Shown here in pieces: positions 37,846-49,563 of a stretch of 64,000 nucleotides of DNA. The notes below the pieces were generated by a model, which made no database searches, had not been told where the DNA came from, and saw only the letters and a program-made list of their open reading frames with translations. Both the position numbers and the translations under genes were made by a program. The DNA is from Eumeta japonica. Its lineage: Eukaryota > Arthropoda > Insecta > Lepidoptera > Psychidae. Each line of letters starts with the position of its first letter. The first letter of the stretch is position 1. Location of the stretch: assembly GCA_005406025.1 (NCBI GenBank), contig BGZK01000100.1, positions 1 through 64,000 on the forward strand. The letters are read 5' to 3'.

Positions 37846-38384
37846 TCGGGGCAAATGTTGTTATCAACATAAAAACTTAAGCTATATGCTCGAGAATAGT
37901 ACAGCTTTTTATTAGTAAAAGAAATTTTAGAAACAATGTAGTACCTCGGTTCAATAGTGCAAATATCCGAACTAAGTCGGGGATAATTGCTAAAATAGAT
38001 TGCGTAAAAACGTTCTACATGAAAAAATACACTTAGATGCACCTAGTTTGGCGATGACAGATCAGACGTTGTTGGAATTTAGCAATTTCTATATACGAAC
38101 ATCTTTTTGTATACATACAGTTAAGACCGCCACGATACACTGAACCTACAGCATCTAAAAAGGGTTCCAAGCGGATTTTTTTCTCATTGATTTGAATGCA
38201 TACATTAAATCATTTCACAGACTTTGGAGCATCTTTGGAGAAAACGAAAGACAATTCATTTGGACTTTTGTTATATAGGGATTCTATAAAAAATATTCTT
38301 TAACCATAAATTACCACTTAATACCCCCGCTTTTCACTTCCAACGAAGTATTGAAATACGAACCACCCAGTAATGAGGTTCGAA

Positions 38385-38600
38385 ACGCTTCCAGCTGAAT
38401 TCCCGCGGGAGCGGCTCCGCGCCGTGGCCCTGCACTTTCAACTTAAAACCGCCTCGCAACGCCTCGGTGACAACTTAATAGGGCTTATTGCATAAATCAT
38501 CTCCAGTCTAAGGGGACCCTTTGGCGCATTACTCCGGACAATTATTTAGGGAATTTAATTTCATACGATCGTATATTACGCACGCGATACCTGTCCGCCC
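38385..38600. other. GC-richer, repeat-poor island
   Basis: The sequence (GCGGGAGCGGCTCCGCGCCG and then homeodomain-like AT motifs such as TTATTGCATAAATCAT) lacks repeat hallmarks. It has no long ORF. It may be a conserved regulatory element; only comparison can tell. Confidence 0.3.
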
Positions 38601-39054
38601 TTCAGGAATTTTATGATTGGGAATATCGCACGCATATATACGATGACGAAATTTTTAGTACGTAAAAGATCGCCGTCGTTTATTAGCTTTTCTTTTGTAT
38701 TCAGTTTGAAAGATAAATAAATCTATTAATATAATAACACAGTACATAGTAAAATTTGTACATTAAAGATATTTGAGAAAAACTACTCTGGGGTGGGCAT
38801 CAAAAACGCTGACCCAATACACTTCAATGGTTTTTAGATTTTTCTGATTATCTGTGCATTTTTTCGTGAACACCGCAAAAACTACTTGACATAATTCGAT
38901 GAAATTTGATATGGTAATAGATTATACCTCAGAGTAATACATCAAATAAAATTCAATCCGTTTCATTGTGTATATTTTTCTTAACTCATTAAATCATAGA
39001 TGGCACTAAAAGCACGCGAGGTTCCGTTCACATGGAATTTGTATTTATATCAAG

Positions 39055-39425
39055 AGCAGAACCGGGATCAGAGCCATAGTGAACACAGCTTAATCAGTTA
39101 ATATAAAAGATATAGCGATTTATTCTATATCTAAAGGGCGGAGCTACGAGCGAAAGCTGGTATTTAATAAAGACATAAAAAACTATTAATTGTATCGTAA
39201 AAGTAGCCGGCCCGGCAGACGTTTTTCTGCCATTTTCTGCCGCAAGTCCCCCGGCATGGACACATAATAAATTCCTTTATATTTTGTGTCGATTGATATC
39301 GATCTCAGTCCCGATCTCTCTTTCGATTCCAATCCCGGTCATATTTTTTATTCAGATCTCATCCCCACACTCGTTTTGAATCCCAGTCCAGTTCTCAATT
39401 TTGTTCTCGCTTTTATTATGAATAT
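39055..39425. repeat. GATTCC-array family, two adjoining pieces
   Basis: 39055-39150 is a short inverted piece (AGAACCGGGATCAGAGCC, GGGCGGAGCTACGAGC). 39200-39425 is a plus copy with the GGCCCGGCAGACG head and units such as CCCGATCTCTCTTTCGATTC. 39426-40160 shows nothing clear. Confidence 0.65.
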
Positions 39426-40167
39426 TAAGGTAGAATATTGAAAAGAGAGGACTGTTTATAATTGTCCCAAATTTTTGAAGCTATACTTCTTTTGTTATAA
39501 AAAATGATGGCAGTGAATTTGAATTGGGGTGACACGAAAACTACACCATGAAGTTCCCGCAAGCGGTTTAGCGAGCAACTTCAGACCACTAATAACTGGT
39601 GATGATGAGATTATTTCTCGCTATTTTTGTCAAAATTTGTCTTTAGGTCACAACTTAGGTGCTTTCAGAATATTAGCCTTTCTCTCGCTCATCTCCTTAT
39701 AATTATTAGTACAGTACATTCAGTACTATACCTTTATTTTATATTTATTTTCCTATATATTGCAGAGCGTAGCTCTGGGGGGTATCCCTCTGAATCTTTG
39801 AGGATTCCAGGAGTTCAATTCTTTAATAAAAGATAAGACGAATCCGAATCTATTTATTTGATCGATTCTTCAATATCTCCTTACGGATTTCAGTATGGTC
39901 TATCTATAGCATTGCTTATAACAATGCACTTTTCTAGCACTATACAAAGCTTGTGTACTCTTAAGCATGAACCCTCGTCAACTCTTTTCTAAATTTCGCT
40001 ATCTGCTTTTTATTTTCTTGTTTTGCCGCCTGCTCGGCTTCTAGACGCGAGTTTGAACGTAATTCAAACACAGATAGAACGCGGACCCACATTCGCGAGA
40101 TTGTGCACGGAGGCTGGATGCCTATATGCCACCTACTTCTAGCCTACCTACTGCAATATACACTCCC

Positions 40168-40205
40168 TAAGTCACCGATTAGGTGACTTAACCTCTTTAA
40201 GAGGT
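40168..40205. repeat. Two tandem small hairpins
   Basis: TAAGTCACC / GGTGACTTA (40168-40190) is followed at once by ACCTCTT / AAGAGGT (40191-40205). A run of T at 40208-40212 and 40229-40236 follows. Confidence 0.7.
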
Positions 40206-40307
40206 AGGTTTTTATTTTGCTGCCTGTTTTTTTTATAAATATATTTCGTGTGTCCTTACGACCTCCCGGCATTACATCGTTGCCTCATTTTCTAAGTCCT
40301 GTTTATA

Positions 40308-41032
40308 GGGTTCCGAGCCAAAATGGTAAAAACGGAACCCTTATAGTTCCGTCATGTCCGTCCGTCCGTCTGTCACAGACATTTTATTCAAAAAAGGCAA
40401 GACTTATTTGGATTAAATTTATATTGTAGGTGCCTTATATAAGCCGCTACTTAGTTTGGTAGTTAAATAACAAAAATAAACATTTCTAGGGCGGGGCATT
40501 CCATACATATAAGAGACGTTTAAAAATTTTTTTTCAGCGTACATCAACGTGTGACACATATTTCGGCAGTTCTTTTAAAAGCACTTAAGATTTTTAATCA
40601 ATTTTTCTGATTACGTGAACAATTTTGCAAATAATCGCTCCGAAAGTACCGGAAATCGTGTGTCCCCCATTTATTTTGTAAGCCAAATGTCCAAAAAATA
40701 TGAAAAAATAACGAAGGTAATATTTTCAATGAAAATTTCGAATAAACTTTTTTTGAGTTATTACCGAAAAACTGCGCTTTTCAACAAAAGGACGTAAGTG
40801 CCATAAAGATACGCTCTGGTGCATCTTAGTTTACATTTGTTTAATAGTAAACGTCGACACACCTTTTGTTTTTCTAGTTATAGGCGACTTAAGTGCTTAT
40901 AACTATTCTGTGCGGGAAACATGAAAGAAGTGTAACAACGTACTTTTTTCATCTGTACTGCATTTCTTTGTAATAATAGCTTGGAAACCCTATAATGAGT
41001 ATGGTTCGACATACACTTGGCCAGTTTTTAAG
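40308..41032 (-). repeat. Dispersed repeat family A/B, complete minus copy
   Basis: GGGTTCCGAGCCAAAATGG and ACGGAACCCTTATAGTTCCG start it, GTCCGTCCGTCCGTCTGTC follows, and GGTTCGACATACACTTGGCC ends it. Both termini can fold (GGGTTCCG/CGGAACCC at 40308-40340; GTATG/CATAC at 40999-41014). The interior is parallel to the copies at 23021 and 54664. Not coding. Confidence 0.85.
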
Positions 41033-42078
41033 TTTCCTGTTATTAGGGGTATACCTCCTTCACCCCCCCCCTGACGTGTTCATTTCCTACCCTCCCCCAC
41101 ATCCTCTCTGGGATATCTCATCCCTGGCAATCTATCTTGATGGTGAGTAGTTCTAGAATTTCGAAATTGGGCTCATTTGAATCAACAATAAAAGAGAATT
41201 TTTGGCCCAGCCCGACTTACCAATTTCAATCGAGTCATTAGAAATAACTTTCACATATTCCAATTTTTGCCGTAATAATTGTTAAATTTCAAATAAAAAG
41301 ATAAATTGATATTACACTTTGCATAAGAAAACAAATATTAATTTATTTAATTTTTCAAATTTAAATTGCATTTCATCAACCATGTTGAATATCACACTAC
41401 AATCCTTTGATTATATCATTGTAATTAAATATTTGCACATACGTAATTAAAAACATTTTTTTAATTAAGCCCAAGAAATATAACATCTCACGCGCGTACA
41501 TAAGCACACGCACTGTATTTTGTTTCTTACAATTTTTCAAGACCATAACAAAAAGCAAAAAAAAAAGATTACGTATATCGATCGCAAGAGTCGTGGGTTA
41601 TGGTCATAAGTTTATATAAAAATCCCTTAGAAAAAAGCATTTTTAATTTTGCCCAAATTTTCTCATCAATTTGGCCAATTTTTGTTTCTCTATAAAACTT
41701 TATTGATTATGTACATTTAAAAAAATTAATTAACCAAACGTTCCAGCCGTTTTCAAGGGAAGCTCTTACACATATGCAACGATGGATTTTTATTTATATA
41801 GCCGTATAACTAATAAATAATAAATCTAGCGGTGATTGCCTAACAATGTATCTATTCCATCGTATATCGATGGTACCGCCCTCGACTATTAAACAAAGCC
41901 ACGAGTTTTTAACTAAAGTTAAACAAGACCTGTTCCGCCGTGCCTCAGAGAGCACTTTAAGACGTCGGTCCCGGACTTCACCGTCGCATTTTTGAGAACG
42001 GCCGTTAGTAGCGCCAAACCCTCACCGGCTAGCGCGTGGGGAGATCAAATTCTGAGCCCTTCAATCTAAAAAAGAAAA
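41033..42078. other. AT-rich stretch ending in a GC-richer island
   Basis: 41860-42060 is GC-richer and contains a 38-codon ORF from ATG 41870 (start MVPPSTIKQSHEFLTK) ending near 41986, rich in Ser and Arg. No splice context supports it strongly. The rest is AT-rich. Confidence 0.3.
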
Positions 42079-42628
42079 CAAAAACAGACCAAGTGCGAGT
42101 CGGACTCGCGCACGAAGGATTCCGTACCATTATCTATACAATATTAGTTTTTTTTATTTTTACTTGAATCAAGTAGGTATTAATTTTTAAAGTGAATATA
42201 AATCTAAATATTCTATAAATATTTCAAGTATCAATCTATTGTCGTTATTAAAATTGCGAAAAAAACGGCAAAAAATCACGTTTGTCGTATAAGAGCTCCT
42301 CTTAATTTATTTTATTTTAATTTAATAATTTATTTTGTAATTAAATATACAATTAAATATTCTGTGATTATTTCAAGCGTTTACCTGTTGCTGTTATTAA
42401 TATCGAGCAAAAAACTGCATAAAAATCACCTTTGTTGTACGAAAGCCCCCCTTAAATATTTATTTTATTCTGTTTATGGTATTTGTTGTTATAGCGACAG
42501 CAGAAATGCATCATCTGTGAAAATTTCAACTATCTAGCTATCACGGTTCATGAGATACAGCCATGAGATACAGACAGACGAACAGCGAAGTCTTAGTATC
42601 CGTTTTTTGAATACGAAACCCTAAAAAT
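42079..42628 (+). repeat. Dispersed repeat family A/B, plus copy
   Basis: ACCAAGTGCGAGTCGGACTC, then GCGCACGAAGGATTCCGTAC is the left terminus. ACAGACAGACGAACAGCGAAG and CGAAACCCTAAAAA are the right. The hairpin stem (42093-42113) is intact. The interior is AT-rich, with a twice-used phrase (TTGTCGTATAAGAGC / TTGTTGTACGAAAGC). 42629-43050 has no features. Confidence 0.85.
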
Positions 42629-43049
42629 AAATTACGTTAGGGTATTTCTCCCTACAGAGAGCCGATACAAAATTAACACAGCAATATAATACTGTACAGA
42701 ACCCTAGATGCATGAATATCCTTGTCTGACTTCACCGATTTTTTGTACAAATTCAATTGGTCCACTTATCTTATGCGACATGAATGAGTCTTAGTCTTTA
42801 GCATATAATATTTTATGTGATTCAGGCGTAAGTTATAAAATATCTCAAAATAAAAGGAATCTGTATCGAAAACTTTGCAAAGTTTGAGAATTTTTACCTA
42901 TTCAATATGGATGAATTAGAAGTACAGATTTGTATGTGTAACGGAAATCTCGTTTCTGAACAGAAATATCTCATTGTATCAATCAGTTAATCACAAATGC
43001 CATTGATATTTAAAGGATTGTCAAATTTATTTCCTTCTTAACTCAAACT

Positions 43050-43985
43050 TGTCGGTGTTAACTCCGAATAGACACAACTTCTCGCGTTTACTCCTGAGAA
43101 ATTCCTCTTTGGCCCTTGTTTTCCCTTCGACATCGATTTAGTGCGACACTGACCTTGGTGTAAGTTGGTGTAACCATATCAGAAAAAGTTCATCTGGACG
43201 ATTATCTGGAGAGCAAAGTGAAACTAGCTTCTGAAATCTTGGGGTTCTTAATAAGCAAAACGGTACGTCAAGCCGGATCATCGCTTTGCTGTTTATAAGG
43301 CGCAGACCTATAGTCCACAATATACAGTATCGCTGGAGTACGTTTATCGCGTCTGGGCTAGGGCACGTCAGTATCAACTCCTGCTTTGTAGGCCGTAGAA
43401 TTTTCGGTGACCTTTGACCAGTGTTGCCTTTACGTAGAGACGTAGTATCTTTGTACACATGCTTTATCGCATATACTACGGGGAGTGCTCTGAAGAATTG
43501 TTGAGCCTTATTCCTACCGCGACAGTACAACGCACAAAACTCTGGCGCTATGAAGTTAGTCAAGTCAGCGTCGCAATAGCCTAAAATAGGAAAGCAGGGA
43601 GAAGAAGAAAGGGTTGGGGAGCGCAGAACCTGCGCATTGCATCATTTGTAGGTAATTCAGGGTGGCAGAGTTTTGTGCGTTGTACTGTAAATTCCGTCAT
43701 TGTTATCACGCCCACCGGAAGCACAAAACTTTCGTGTGTGGCGTTCTACCATTGCATGCTTCTTGCGCAACTTTCTGCTCAAAAATCTGGAATAACCTAC
43801 CATCAGCGGTGCTTCTAATTAATTTCTACGAGCGGGCTTTCAAGAAAAGAGCCTATTTCTTTTTATAAAGCCGACAAAGCACTAACGATGTTAACTCCCT
43901 TGAAATTGCTGATGTCCATGGGGATAGGTGTTCGCTTACCTACTCCTTGGTGACTCGTTTGCTCCTTAAAGAACCTACAAAAATC
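43050..43985 (+). mobile_element. Jockey-type LINE 3' end with nested MITE
   Basis: Across frameshifts the plus strand gives LESKVKLASEILGFL, then ARQYQLL, YRIYYGECSEELLSLIPTA, then FRHCYHAHRKHKTFV, WNNLPSAVL and AFKKRAYFFL. This order is the C-terminal part of jockey-superfamily RT proteins. A tail (ATGTCCATGGGGATAGGTG, CGCTTACC, GACTCGTTTGCTCC) follows. The MITE at 43522-43688 splits the IPTA and FRHC segments. The 141-residue minus ORF overlapping it is an antisense shadow. It is 5'-truncated and dead. Confidence 0.8.
43522..43688 (+). mobile_element. MITE with ACAGTACAACGCAC ends, copy 1
   Basis: The ends ACAGTACAACGCACAAAACT and the mirror of AGTTTTGTGCGTTGTACTGT are inverted over about 27 bases. 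The interior has TGAAGTTAGTCAAG, GCCTAAAATAGG and GGGGAGCGCAGAACCTGCGC, which matches copy 2 at 45397 in reverse. The host LINE reading frame resumes on either side, so its insertion borders are clear. It has no coding capacity. No target duplication could be fixed, so the superfamily is unknown. Confidence 0.85.
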
Positions 43986-45396
43986 CAAACTATAATCATA
44001 GTATTATCAAATTATAATCACATAATCAAAAAAAATAAGCTATAATATAATGTACATCTACATTGCACATTATATAATAGTTTAATTTTAAATTATGTTG
44101 TTTTATTGTTTTTTTATTATGTTACTTCTACTCATTTATAACATGTTACTGAGTGAGTTATTGTAAATTTGATGCATTTCATATGTCAAAAACATTTTTA
44201 GAATAATCTAGGACTGTTTTTAGTGAAACGGTGTATTACTGGCATATGATATTATAATAACTACGCTGAGTAACTTTTTTTTATTCTAAATCGGAAAATT
44301 CGTTACTCTAGTACGATATTTATAAAAATAAGTAGAACTGATTTCCTAAACTATCGATATTTCCAATATTGTACGCGTAAAAGTATGTAATTAACACGTA
44401 ATAAATCTTACCTTATTGTGTCGCGTTGGGCGCAACAACTACGAAAGGCTAGAACTGTGACGTCATTCCAGAAAATTAATTCCCTCCTCATGAAAACCTT
44501 AACGCTTTCCGCGCTGCAATCCCAAAATTGAGCTTTAAACTAAACAACTAAGGTTCAGTTTTAAAACAAAATTTTTAGGTTGCGCACATACGTTCCTGTA
44601 ATTTCGCTGTAGTGACGAGCAAAGCCTACCGAAACCATGGGACCCTATTTCGAAACGGTCGATAAAATGTCACTTCGATAAAATGTCACTGTCAGATCTA
44701 TTGAGGCCATAAAAACATAATAATATTAAATTTGTATGTCTATGATGAAAATTATTATATTTTCATATAATTAATATATTATTGTTGACTGCATAAATAC
44801 AGACAATGGAAGTTGTCAACCATATTACACATTAAAAAAAATACCAACATATGTTTACTTTTTCGATTACAAAAACAACTCAATAAGTTTTGAAAATATT
44901 AGAAATACGCCATAAAAGTTTTTTTTTTTTGGGAATCGTCACTCCCGAATATTTTGCAAAAGTAGAGGAAAAAGTATTTGCTGGCTTACAACGTTGTTTT
45001 TGAGGGATTTATAAAAATTGTTTCTTACATTTGCTTCTGTATTTATTCTACTTCTATATTGCATCATGAACTATAGTAGTATTTTTTAATGTTAATGACC
45101 ACAATTTTCAAGAACATGCAAATTTCTCAATAAGCATTAGACGAGCTTGAAGCTTGACGTGGTATCACATTCTTTTTTTTTTAGAAAGGATCCATGAATT
45201 GTGAAAAAAACATAGATGATGTAAGTATAGTTGTTATAAATACAAGCGGAAATAAATCAAACCTTTTTTTTATTTCTAGAAAATTAGATTCAACTGCGCG
45301 TCACGGAATTTCGGGACACGTTTGAACATCGACATTTTGAAAACACATTATAATCCGTGGAGAGATTACACTCCGGCCTCAGGGCCGACCGTATGT
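43986..45396. other. AT-rich non-coding stretch
   Basis: A short direct repeat CGATAAAATGTCACT occurs twice in tandem near 44661-44690. Nothing else was recognised. Confidence 0.45.
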
Positions 45397-45563
45397 ACAG
45401 TACAACGCACGAAACTCTGCCGCTCTGATTTGCCAGTGAACGATGCAAAGCGCAGGTACGACGCTCCCCGACCTTACCTTTTTCTCCCCGCGTTCCTATT
45501 TTACGCCATTGCAACGCTTTCGTAACTAACTTCACAGCGGCAGACTTTCGTGCGCTGTACTAG
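45397..45563 (-). mobile_element. MITE with ACAGTACAACGCAC ends, copy 2
   Basis: GTACAACGCACGAAACTCTG at the left and the mirror of CAGACTTTCGTGCGCTGTAC at the right. The interior read on the minus strand (TGAAGTTAGTTACG, GCGTAAAATAGGAACG, GGGGAGCGTCGTACCTGCGC) follows copy 1 closely. ORFs on both strands here are repeat shadows. Confidence 0.85.
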
Positions 45564-45589
45564 TTGATGGCGCCGGGGTCGACGTCTGC

Positions 45590-45745
45590 CCTCAGCCTCT
45601 TCTCGAATTAGAGACGAGACGTGTCGTCCGTTTACAACGTCCGTATGAATCTCGACTACGTGCTGCGCATGCGTCGCACGTCGTAGTCGTCTCAGCAGAG
45701 ATTAGACTACGTAAGGGACGACGTTGGACCGTTAAAACGCGTGCG
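45590..45745. repeat. GC-rich imperfect palindrome, possible further MITE
   Basis: CGACTACGTGC and GCACGTCGTAGTCG arms are centred on GCATGC near 45670. Outer arms GAGACGAGACG and GTCGTCTC also pair. CGAC and CGTC phrases recur. It abuts the MITE at 45563 and could be a separate foldback element. Confidence 0.5.
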
Positions 45746-46057
45746 ACGTACGCTATAAAATTCATGTTGAATTTACTTTTCCAAGTGGATCTATGACATA
45801 AGAGTATATTTCAAACATTTCATAACGTAAGCAGATACGTCATATACGTGGTTTCGTTGATGGAGGCTTACCTAATGTTCAGACATAATTCTCGCTGACA
45901 CGAATATTTAAACTAATTTATACACCTGTTTAAAGATTACCGCCTATTATTGTAGATGTTCATTAACACGTGTTTTAGTGGGCATCTAAATTTTCACATC
46001 AAACTATAGCTTTGTGTAACAGCAGTGGAACGGGCAAAAATTAAGTAAGCAATATAA

Positions 46058-46460
46058 ATTAGTGCATCGCGACCTGTGCCTATATTCAGTTCGACCATAA
46101 AGTTCGACGCTTACAGTACTAAAAGCGAGGCCGCCGGTTGTAATAAGTATATAGTACTCATTAAAATGAATGACGGCACAGTTTGTTTTGTGTTCGCTTC
46201 GGACAATATGTGGTTGGCGGCTTTCAAATCAGACACGAGAATTACAACCTATTACAACAGAAATTCAGATTTTTGTAGACTGATATTCCCAAAGAAAACA
46301 TAGACGCATTTTCTTCAGCTTTGTACTTCATTGACATATTCACGTGTCAAAAAGCGAAACGCCACTGGACGATCAATATCGTGTTACTTCTGCTGACAAA
46401 AACGGCACTATCCGCTTATTGCCCGATTTAGCAGCAGTTGCTGTCTTGAAGTATTTATAG
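46058..46460 (+). pseudogene. Unrecognised coding-like sequence, two frames
   Basis: Frame one is open from 46058 to TAG at 46301. It reads FDAYSTKSEAAGCNKYIVLI, then NDGTVCFVFASDNMW and AAFKSDTRITTYYNRN. A second frame (46335-46460) reads VSKSETPLDDQYRVTSADKN, then GTIRLLPDLAAVAVLKYL. Both have balanced, protein-like composition, unlike surrounding ORFs. Neither starts with ATG at its open end. The +1 shift between them suggests a decayed gene or transposon protein, or two exons. I do not recognise the family. Confidence 0.35.
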
Positions 46461-47039
46461 TCATTTATATTAATATAACCTCCTAGCACTATAGTATCTT
46501 TATCAGAGCTTAAAGAATCTGTACGTCTCAGTAAACTACACCTGCTATTAGAACTACCTGTGTAATTGTTTAATTCCCCATATTTTATGCATATAATCTA
46601 TAATATGTTGATTTTTCTCGGCAAATTTCCAATTTGGCCCTGGGAATATAATAACTTCCCATGGTTGGGAATACAAAAAGTTGGGTGGAAATATAAAAAG
46701 TTCCTTGTGTTTGTATTCATACAATTTATTAATCATCTATAGATTAGTCTAGATTGATTATGTATATCGTGTAGAAACAATGACGTAGCAAAAATATATA
46801 TCCAAACTCCAGAAATGGCGCCAAATGTAGCAACACTTATATTTTTCTTGTCTATTTTTTCAAAGAAGATGCCCATGTATATAAAATTAGTAAGCAGTCT
46901 TATCAACATAAATAAACAGGATAAATAAACACGAACGATAACAAAAAAGAACGGTAAGCGAAAAACTTCAGCAAGTTTCTAAAAATTTTCGTCTGCAAGA
47001 TATTTATCGAATAATATGTAATTCTCTAAAATTCACCAA
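46461..47039. other. AT-rich non-coding stretch
   Basis: Nothing was recognised. Confidence 0.4.
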
Positions 47040-48350
47040 AAGTATTTTTATTGAAATACCTCATCTGTTTCGACCGCTGGGCTGATGAATAACCATAAAA
47101 CATTTGACCCTCCAGGTCATCATTGAAACTTTCTGCTATGATATTTATCGATGTGTTTTTGAGCTCTTTGAGTTATTGTCTATTAGTTTTTGAGCTCAAA
47201 AATTTGAGCCACGATTGACCCTTCAGGCCATCCTTGAAATTTATTACTACTTTCGTGCTCGTGTTAACAATAAAGAAGCAGTAAATTATTCAACTCATTA
47301 TACTCAAAATATCGATTTTATTGCTTTTTCAAGCTCTCCTAACTCAAAAATATAGTTCTAAAACGTTTTGAGCTCTTACAATTTAAAAACCTATATGTAT
47401 TTTAAAAAACACTTTATTTTTATTTATAATATCTTTGGAATACATTATTTGATTGTGAGCTGCTTTATGGCATTCGACGCAGTTTTTAAACAGAAAAAGG
47501 TGACCTAGTACCAAACATCTTTAAAAAAGAAACAGTTTTAAGAAACCCTTTTTTTTCTAATTTTTCGTTAACCGTATCTGTCAAAAAAAAACCGACCGTT
47601 TTTAATGCAGTTTGTAACGATCGATGCTGTATTTTGAACAAAACAACTGAGTATATTTTAGAATTTATCGGTGCAGTAATTCAAAAATATTCCAAAAAAT
47701 ACTTCTCCAACATTATCTCTTGAAAAAATAAACCGATTTTGATAAATTTATCAATAATCGACGTTGTTTTTTAAGGAATACAACTGCATAGATTTTGGAA
47801 TGTTACGGTAAAGAAATGTACAAAATATTATAAAAAAATATTTTTTCAATATTGTTTTTCCAACGACATCTCTTGAATACATCAACAGATTTTCGTACAG
47901 TTTACGGCAGTCGATATTAATCTTTAAGAAAATAACTGATTAGATTTCGGTGTCGATCGGTAGAGTAGTCTAAAAATTATTAAAAAAAAAACATTTTTCT
48001 GGAAACTTTATATTTGAGGTTCCTCAAAACCTACCATGCGAAACTTGTTCAATATTTTAAGAAGTCTAAGTTCAGTGGACTCCTTTTAAACATCGTAAAC
48101 TGTGTTTCGATCGATTAATTCGTTCAAAAGTTATTAGAAATAGTACGCACGCACGCTCGCACGCACTCACGCACGCAAACAAACACAGGCAGATATACCG
48201 ACATCACTCGGATAATGATCGATATAGATTCCTAGAGCCCCAAAACATCAAAATCAGGTGAAAACGTGACTTTCGAAAATCGGAGTGTAAACCGTAACTT
48301 TCGAATTTTATGACAACTTTTCATTTTTCATGGCGGAAAGTTAAAAACGA
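47040..48350 (+). repeat. Dispersed repeat family C, long copy
   Basis: TTTTGAGCTCTTTGAGTTAT, GACCCTTCAGGCCATCCTTG and TATGGCATTCGACGCAGTTT match 53340-54200 in the same order. They are followed by three degenerate modules carrying CGATCGATGCTG or ATCGACGTTG ... ATTTTAGAATTTATCGGT (about 47629, 47757, 47912). The end has ACGCACGCACGCTCG repeats and GGCGGAAAGTTAAAAACG. No ORF longer than background. Confidence 0.7.
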
Positions 48351-49316
48351 AAGAGTCCTTCACCAACGAGAAAGACCACAGACTTCATGACAGTGCAAGT
48401 ATAGTCTCTGAACTATCGCTTCTTCGCCGTGTTCTTGTAATTCTTTTTAATCGCGTGTGTTTTACCACGTGTCAGCATTCTTGCGTGCATATGAATTATT
48501 CATCAATATCTTCGATTGGGTTTATTTATATCCTAAGGCGTGAACTTAACAAACACGTGTCCAGATTTACTTTACAATTGAATTTCACTAATGAAGTACA
48601 AGCATTCTTGTATACGCTACGTCAATTTTATATATTTCTACTCTTTGTTTTTATATGTGTCGTCTTTGTTATTCCATTGCTAGGATCATCCCAGAATCTT
48701 ATTTCAAATCGAGCAGCCTAGATCTTAAGCTATACATGCTGGCCCAATGTCAAATGAGGGTTTGTTAACGACCATAGACCACGGCTTCACTCCCACCTTT
48801 ATATTTCTCTATGGCTTCACCTGCTCACCGAGGCATGAAGCAAGTGTGTGTTTTTCCTATTGACCAGCGGCCAACTCGTCTGTGACCAGAGACATTGTCA
48901 ATTATCTTTTGACACGCTTATCACTTCACCATTACCGCCAACTCTTAAGTTGTATGTGCACAACAAACAAAAACATAGACTTGTTATTTTGTATTTATGA
49001 TAGTATATGCATTGTAAAGTATATTATCGTTGGATGTTTAGGATTACCAACCGTACTCTGTATAGAGTATTGTAATCTATTACATATAAGTGTACTTTTT
49101 AATCTATAACACATACTAGTGTATACTACAATACTCTTTTAATAGAAACTGTGCCTCTTTTGACACAAAATTCATTAGTACTACATCTAATTTCAAATAG
49201 AAGTAGTATTAATTAAAATGAAAGTAAAAAAATAAAATAACTTCTTGCTAATGCAACAAATAAAATGAACATGAAATTATCTCCTTTTGTATTCCAATAT
49301 TAGTTATATAAGAGTT
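48351..49316. other. AT-rich non-coding stretch
   Basis: The 88-codon ORF at 48455 has a hydrophobic tail but no motif and lacks splice or promoter support. Nothing else was recognised. Confidence 0.35.
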
Positions 49317-49329
49317 AAATAATACTCTT

Positions 49330-49550
49330 GATGATTGCCTGCAACATGCAATAACATGCAGCATGCAACCCACTGCTAACCGTCGAATCTGCCTCTCCAC
49401 TAGGAATCTCTATCCAAAGAATTGAATATTGATTCGAGAGGATTGATAGATATCGAACCTAAGGTGTGGGTTGCATGCTGCATGTTAATGCATGTTGCAG
49501 GCAAGCGTCTATTATGCATTTCCGCGAATTAACACCTCACATAATAGAAA
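49330..49550. mobile_element. Short Penelope terminal copy with 13-base target duplication
   Basis: A 221-base insert is flanked by AAATAATACTCTT at 49317-49329 and again at 49551-49563. Its right part (GTGGGTTGCATGCTGCATG to TTCCGCGAATTAACACCTC) matches the end of the element at 1-2546. Its left part (from GATTGCCTGCAACATGC to ATCGAACCTAAG) is the same terminal region inverted, so the two parts form inverted arms. It has no coding sequence. Confidence 0.85.
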
Positions 49551-49563
49551 AAATAATACTCTT

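Noticed and set aside
43138..43563. Minus ORF of 141 codons
   Set aside because: Antisense of jockey-type RT sequence and of a MITE end; the plus strand carries the real LINE motifs.
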